A stretch of 64,000 bases of DNA from Corallococcus macrosporus (GTDB lineage: Bacteria; Myxococcota; Myxococcia; Myxococcales; Myxococcaceae), in assembly GCF_017302985.1 (NCBI RefSeq), contig NZ_JAFIMU010000002.1, positions 930,001-994,000 on the forward strand, in the 5' to 3' direction. Positions within the stretch are counted from its first letter, which is position 1, and the number at the start of each line of letters is the position of its first letter. Below are positions 60,601 through 64,000 of this stretch, one piece after another. The notes beneath the pieces were generated by a model that was not told where the DNA came from, made no database searches, and saw nothing but the letters and a program-made list of their open reading frames with translations. A program made the position numbers and the translations under genes.

Positions 60601-63107
60601 GGGCGGCGGGCCTCCGCGGACAGGTGCTCCGCCACCTGCGCGTCGCTCCAGCCCTTCGCGTCCGTGGTGGAGAAGTCCAGCGGCAGCTCCGCGTGCACGC
60701 GCTGCACGGGGCCCGTGGCCGCCATGACGAACGTGGTGCGCAGGGCGGGGTGGCGGGCCACCAGCGCCTCGAAGGCGCCCTTCAGCGCGTTGGCGTCCAG
60801 CCCCGCGCGCACGCGCACCGCGACGGGCACGTGGTAGGCCGCGCTGTCCGGCGCCAGTTGGTGCATGAACCACAGCGCCTGCTGACCCCCGGAGAGGGGC
60901 GCGTCACCCGTGGCGGACGTCACGGCCACCGCGCTGGAGGCCTGCTGGGACGGAGGCGCCGACATCAGCGTCACGACGACTTCCGCCAGCTTCGACAGCG
61001 ACACGCCCTGGAGCACATCGGACAGCGGCAGGTCGATGCCCAGGCCCGCGTCCACGGCGCTCTTGAAGTCCACCGCCATCAGCGAGTCCACGCCGTAGGC
61101 GTGCAGCGGCTTGTTCGCGTCCACCTGCGCGGTGGGCAGCCGCAGCACCTGCGCGGCCTGCTCCTGGAGGAACACCGCCACCATGGCCCGGCGCGCGGTC
61201 GTGTCCGTCACCACCGCCAGCATCTTCCGCAGCATGCTGGTGTCCGGGCCCACGGGCGCGGGCGCGGCGGTCTCGGGCGCGGCGGCCGTCGAGGTCTTCA
61301 CGGGCTCGGGCGCCTGGACCGGCGCGGCGGCGAGGACGCTCTTGTGCAGCGCCTCCAGCGTGTCCGCGACGTACTCCGCGCGGGTGGCGAAGCGCTGGAT
61401 CTTCCCGCTGGACGTCTTCGGGATGGCGCCCGGCCCGAGCAGCACCACGCCCTGGGCCTGCAGGTCGTGTCCGGCCGCGACGGCCTGCCGGATGCCCTGC
61501 GCCAGCGCGTCCAGGTCCACGCCGTCGCGCTCCACCGCGCGGCGGTCCACCTCGGTCACGACGATGAGGCGCTCCTCGTCGTCCTGCTCGATGGAGAACG
61601 CCGCCGTGCAGCCGGGGCGGATGGCGGGGTGGCTGGACTCCACCGTGCGCTCGATGTCCTGCGGGTAGTGGTTGCGCCCGCGGATGATGATCAGGTCCTT
61701 CAGGCGGCCCGTGACGAACAGCTCGCCGTCCGCGAGGAAGCCCAGGTCGCCCGTGCGCAGGAACGGCGTCGGGTCACCCGTGCCCGCGAGCGGCTGCTGG
61801 AACGTGTTCCGCGTCTGCTCGTCGCGGCCCCAGTAACCCTGCGCGATGCTGGGCCCCGCGACGCGGATTTCGCCCACCTGGCCCGCCGGCAGGGGCGCGC
61901 CCGTCTCCGGATGCGCGATGACCAGCTTCTGGTCGGTGAGGTTGCGGCCGGAGCCCACCAGCGTCTGGGCGCCGGGCGTCGCCGCCTCCTTCGCCACCAC
62001 GCGGTTGTCCTTCAGCGCGCCCGCGTCCACGGTGCGCTGCACCGGCAGCTCGCGCTTGTCACCGCCAGAGGCGATGAGCGTGCCCTCCGCGAGGCCGTAG
62101 CACGGATAGATGGCCTCCGAGCGGAAGCCCTGCGGACCGAAGGCCTCCGCGAAGCGCCGGAGCGTGTCCGGCATGATGGGCTCCGCGCCGTTGAAGGCCA
62201 GGTCCCAGCGGCTCAGGTCCAGTTGCGCGCGCTCCTCCGGCGTGGACTTGCGCACGCACAGGTCGAACGCGAAGTTGGGCCCGCCGCTCGTCGTCGCCTT
62301 GTAGCGGGAGATGGCCTCCAGCCAGCGCATGGGGCGCTTGAGGAAGTCCACCGGCGAGAACAGCGTCACCGGGAAGCCGCCGTACAGGGGCTGCAGGATG
62401 CCGCCGATGAGGCCCATGTCGTGGTACGGCGGCAGCCAGATGACGCCCTGGCTGTCCGGCGAGTGCCCGAAGCACGAGTGGATCAGCTTCGAGTTGTGCA
62501 GCAGGTTGCCGTGCGTCAGCACCACGCCCTTGGGCGACGACGTGGAGCCGGACGTGTACTGGAGGAACACCCGCGTGTCCGTGGCCACGCCGGGGTCCTT
62601 CCAGCCTTCGGCGACCTCCGCGTCCAGCGTGTCCGTGGCGATCCAGTGCAGCTCCCGCAGCTCCGGCGCCTGCTCGAAGAGCATCTCCCCCATGCCGTAG
62701 ATGAAGTCGGTGGTGAGGGCGATGGTGGCCTGCGCGTCCTGGCTGATGGCCAGCAGGCGCGGCAGCGTGCGCGCCAGACGCATGGGGTCGGGCGGATAGA
62801 TGGGGACCGCGATGACGCCCGCGTACAGACAGCCGAAGAACCCGGCGATGTAGTCCAGCCCGGGCGGATACAGCAGAAGGGCCCGCTGCCCCTGCGCCCC
62901 ACGCGCCTGGAGCGCCGCCGCGATGGCGCGGGCCTTCTGATCCAGCTCCGCGTACGTCAGGTGCGCTTCGTCCGTCTCCCCATCCAGCAGGAACGTAAAG
63001 CCGCGACGGCTGCCCTGGGTGCTCGCGCGGACGCGCAGCAATTCAACCAGAGTGGAAAACGCAAAGTCGGGGGCCGGGGAAGAACCGGGCAGGGTTCCAG
63101 TGGGCAT
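57663..63107 (-). CDS. Loading protein FAAL-ACP-C-A-PCP
   Basis: The 1814-residue protein opens the assembly line. Residues 15-585 are a fatty acyl-AMP ligase (YTSGSTSSPKG at 184-194, PPYHDMGLIGG, CYGLAEGT, RTGDLG). An ACP has Ser675 in GVDSL. A condensation domain (735-1170) has HHIVTDFW at 864-871. An adenylation domain (1215-1690) and PCP (Ser1743) follow, then a charged helical tail. The A domain specificity region reads SVASASFVGE, where the usual Asp that holds the alpha-amino group aligns with Ala1399, so the substrate may not be an ordinary alpha-amino acid. AGGAG at 63116-63120 supports the ATG at 63107. As the first gene it probably has the operon promoter upstream. Confidence 0.88.
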   Translation of the reverse strand: MPTGTLPGSSPAPDFAFSTLVELLRVRASTQGSRRGFTFLLDGETDEAHLTYAELDQKARAIAAALQARGAQGQRALLLYPPGLDYIAGFFGCLYAGVIAVPIYPPDPMRLARTLPRLLAISQDAQATIALTTDFIYGMGEMLFEQAPELRELHWIATDTLDAEVAEGWKDPGVATDTRVFLQYTSGSTSSPKGVVLTHGNLLHNSKLIHSCFGHSPDSQGVIWLPPYHDMGLIGGILQPLYGGFPVTLFSPVDFLKRPMRWLEAISRYKATTSGGPNFAFDLCVRKSTPEERAQLDLSRWDLAFNGAEPIMPDTLRRFAEAFGPQGFRSEAIYPCYGLAEGTLIASGGDKRELPVQRTVDAGALKDNRVVAKEAATPGAQTLVGSGRNLTDQKLVIAHPETGAPLPAGQVGEIRVAGPSIAQGYWGRDEQTRNTFQQPLAGTGDPTPFLRTGDLGFLADGELFVTGRLKDLIIIRGRNHYPQDIERTVESSHPAIRPGCTAAFSIEQDDEERLIVVTEVDRRAVERDGVDLDALAQGIRQAVAAGHDLQAQGVVLLGPGAIPKTSSGKIQRFATRAEYVADTLEALHKSVLAAAPVQAPEPVKTSTAAAPETAAPAPVGPDTSMLRKMLAVVTDTTARRAMVAVFLQEQAAQVLRLPTAQVDANKPLHAYGVDSLMAVDFKSAVDAGLGIDLPLSDVLQGVSLSKLAEVVVTLMSAPPSQQASSAVAVTSATGDAPLSGGQQALWFMHQLAPDSAAYHVPVAVRVRAGLDANALKGAFEALVARHPALRTTFVMAATGPVQRVHAELPLDFSTTDAKGWSDAQVAEHLSAEARRPFDLEKGPLLRVRLVSRSAEDHALLIAMHHIVTDFWSLAVMAEELDALYPALKLGKRPSLAQPARTYADYARWQAEMLTGARGQALEKYWREQLSGTVPVLDLPTDHPRPPAQTFNGRVHTTRLDATVASAVKTLARDHGATPNMVLQTAFQVLLHRYTGQQDFTLGVVSAGRGRAELAGITGYFVNPLVVRTRPAPTLSFTDYLAQTRQTMLGALEHQDYPFSALVDRLQPVRDQSRSPLFQVMFVYQRASKLDERGLTPFALDIPGAKSTVAGLPIESLVLSHGGAQFDLTLTMGEADGELVASFEYNTDLFEAGTIERMAGHLATLLSGIAAQPGRALAGLPLLTQAEQRQLLETWKGPRVPLTQKDMLPALFAAQVARTPDNVAVLFKDAQLTYRELDARAGQLAAWLRGAGVKPGDIVGICLERSVETLVSVLAVMAAGAAYVPIDPAYPSERVAFILGDTHAPVIITQSWLQRSLPAGTTARTLFVDQPLDGALSSAPAATVQSGDLACLVYTSGSTGQPKGVMLEHGGLANLVRSFVESYAPTATDRMLPLTSVASASFVGEILPLLCTGGALVLPTEDEILDQEKLFQLITRHTVTIVSTVPAVIAGLNARLEQLPPLKLVLSGGEALVASDVEKLLATVPVVNGYGLTETTVCSTYHRMAVEDLQGHAWVPIGRPVINTDVYVLDAERNLLPVGVAGELYVGGLGVARGYWKRPELTAERFIADPFHAGERLYRTGDRARWLPDGVLTFLSRADDQVKIRGFRIELGEVEAAVRRHPAVKEAFLMAREDSPGDKRLVAYVVLGEPAPTHSDLNTFLAEALPPYMLPSAYVPLSALPLSPNGKVDAKALPAPEGARLASGVAYAQPQSAVERSVAAIWAAVLKVERVGLNDNFFELGGNSLLIAQAHRRLKEELGADLALVDMFKFTTVSALAQHLANKGEDSGAASQKIKDEAERRRAAQAKRQQARGRK

Positions 63108-63805
63108 GAACGCGACTCCTGGGAGGCGGGGGTGTTCCGTGCACGGGGAGCACGGAGACGCGGATTCAGGGGCCGGGGGGAAGCTGTCGCCCGGCGAGAC
63201 AGGGTTTCAAGAGGTCAGTCGCAAGCAGCACCCGCCGTGAAGGCGCGTTGTCTCGCGCATGTATCGTCTGGCGCGCGCGCGAGCAATCCCCCCCCACCCA
63301 CATTGGAGCCTTGCCGAGCGCCGGGCACGGCGGGGGCTCGTGAATCAAGAGCGGAGCAGGGTGCGAATTTCATGGTGACGGAATTCGGAGAGCGTCGGGG
63401 CCGCGAGTCACTTCATCGCGCGAACGGAGGAACATTCAAACGACCCCCAAGGTCGGAAACCCGGGGACCTCCTCCGTTCACCGGATACTGCGCGCGATGC
63501 CCGTGTAAACGTGACACATCGGATCGTGTGACGGGAACACGCTGAGTGTATGGGTCCATTGCCCTGACCGGCTTCCCGTGGCCGTGACGTCGCAGGAACG
63601 TCGCTTGTGTCTGTGAATTGCTGGTGAGAATGGGATTCCTTGGATTCGTCTGGAGAGTGTTTCCGGAGGATACGGGGCAGGTCCGACACGGCCCCTGCGC
63701 GTGTGTGTCGTGAGGGGCGGGTGCGAGCGCTGCGACAAATGACCGCAGCGGCTGCTTCCGGGGACGCTGCTATCCGGGCGGCTCCCTCCTTCCTGGAGCC
63801 ACCTG
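63108..63805. other. Leader/promoter region between the cluster and the YcnI-like gene
   Basis: About 700 bases between divergent genes, visibly less GC-rich than the flanks around 63340-63660. It must hold the promoter of the 28-kb operon and that of the YcnI-like gene. A long inverted repeat is the only clear structure. No gene or RNA is supported; short open frames are shadows. Confidence 0.6.
63422..63479. repeat. Inverted repeat in the operon leader
   Basis: GAACGGAGGA at 63422-63431 and its exact reverse complement at 63470-63479 are separated by 38 bases that include a smaller stem, GGTC at 63451-63454 with GACC at 63466-63469. It could be a regulator binding site or a structured leader for the biosynthetic operon, about 315 bases from its start codon. 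Confidence 0.6.
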
Positions 63806-64000
63806 ATGAAGCCTTTCCTGGGGCCGCTGTGCGTCGTCGCGGGTTCGCTGTTGTCCTCCACGGCCTTCGCGCACGCGACGGTGGCGGGGGCCACGCCTCC
63901 CCATGCCGGCGCGACCTTCGAGGCGGACTTCACGGTGAGCCACGGCTGTGATGGCGCGGACACGTACAGGATGCGCGTCCAGATTCCCGAGGGCGTGACG
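63806..64000 (+). CDS. YcnI-like DUF1775 protein, 3' end outside the window
   Basis: Sixty-five codons are open to the window edge. They start with a signal peptide (MKPFLGPLCVVAGSLLSSTAFA) whose cleavage would leave His as first mature residue (HATVAG). The following HAGATFEADFTVSHGCDGADTYRMRVQIPEGV matches the YcnI/DUF1775 family, whose copper-binding site uses that N-terminal His. GGAG at 63795-63798 is a good ribosome site. Family members often precede copper-handling genes, which would lie beyond the window. It is divergent from the biosynthetic operon and probably unrelated to it. Confidence 0.75.
   Translation, partial: MKPFLGPLCVVAGSLLSSTAFAHATVAGATPPHAGATFEADFTVSHGCDGADTYRMRVQIPEGVT

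Larger units (their letters stand above)
35163..63107 (-). other. Hybrid lipo-NRPS/PKS biosynthetic gene cluster
   Basis: Seven minus-strand genes are spaced 44, 39, 2, -8, 92 and -4 bases apart, so they read as one transcription unit of 28 kb. The order is colinear: acyl loading and one adenylated unit, two PKS modules, serine, one PKS module, exporter, acylase. Missing from the window are a thioesterase or reductase release domain, a phosphopantetheinyl transferase, a dedicated regulator and PAPS-forming enzymes. The product is unknown; a sulfonated N-acyl peptide-polyketide is the straightforward reading. Confidence 0.85.

Noticed and set aside
63508-63534. Possible palindrome GTGACAC...GTGTGAC in the leader
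   Set aside because: The arms do not pair through the core and the spacing does not fit a CRP box.
1-64000. tRNA, rRNA, CRISPR array, IS element or prophage
   Set aside because: None was found by eye in the intergenic stretches; there are no direct repeats with unique spacers and no transposase or integrase motifs.

Overview
The window is very GC-rich, with third codon positions almost always G or C, long antisense open frames, and dense packing. It is rich in Ser/Thr protein kinases, FHA, cyclase and TPR signalling proteins, predicted lipoproteins and a large hybrid PKS/NRPS locus. Together these point to a myxobacterium of the Myxococcaceae (Corallococcus or Myxococcus type); this is inferred from gene content, not from a marker gene. 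No rRNA, tRNA, CRISPR array, insertion sequence or phage gene was seen.

Left third (1-18940), mixed housekeeping and surface genes: a TPR protein cut by the window start, a macro-domain protein tail-to-tail with an AbiGi-like protein, an APC-type permease, a secreted protein, a GT39-like membrane glycosyltransferase, a tandem GNAT protein, an endonuclease/exonuclease/phosphatase lipoprotein, a DUF4173 membrane protein, an EamA/RhtA exporter, a seven-repeat FG-GAP/DUF11 surface protein, a class V aminotransferase-like PLP enzyme, a CAP lipoprotein, a PIN protein, a MepA-like LysM peptidase, DeoD-type purine nucleoside phosphorylase and an AlkB-like 2OG-Fe(II) oxygenase.

Middle (18941-35162), signalling. 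A 640-bp gene-free stretch carries a tandem array of about 105-bp units, each holding a palindrome around GGTCCGA-N3-TCGGACC. Next comes a RIO kinase with a roughly 500-residue Asn/Gln/Gly/Arg-rich tail, then an L,D-transpeptidase, an amidase, and a TonB-like protein divergent from a zinc-finger/kinase/TPR protein. A SIR2 deacylase follows. A kinase-receiver-class III cyclase fusion and an FHA-GAF-class III cyclase lie head-to-tail and converge on a CRP-type regulator. Two tandem CRP-like boxes (one perfect TGTGA-N6-TCACA) lie upstream of that regulator, so synthesis of a cyclic nucleotide and its probable receptor sit together.

Right (35163-63107), one large minus-strand transcription unit of seven genes. 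In order: FAAL-ACP-C-A-PCP; KS-AT-KR-ACP; KS-AT-KR-ACP-(ACP-like)-sulfotransferase; C-A(Ser)-PCP; KS-AT-KR-ACP; an MFS exporter; a penicillin-acylase-family Ntn hydrolase. Spacings run from 92 bp down to overlaps. Read colinearly, the line activates a fatty acid, condenses it with an unusual substrate, extends it with malonyl units, adds serine, extends again and exports the product. Odd points are an active-site Cys-to-Ser change in the first KS, two KR domains without their catalytic Tyr, a mid-line sulfotransferase, a loading A domain without the usual Asp, and no thioesterase. The acylase and exporter suggest that an N-acyl prodrug is matured outside the cytoplasm. I do not recognise this combination as a named product. 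The window ends in a 700-bp leader region and the start of a YcnI-like (DUF1775) gene.
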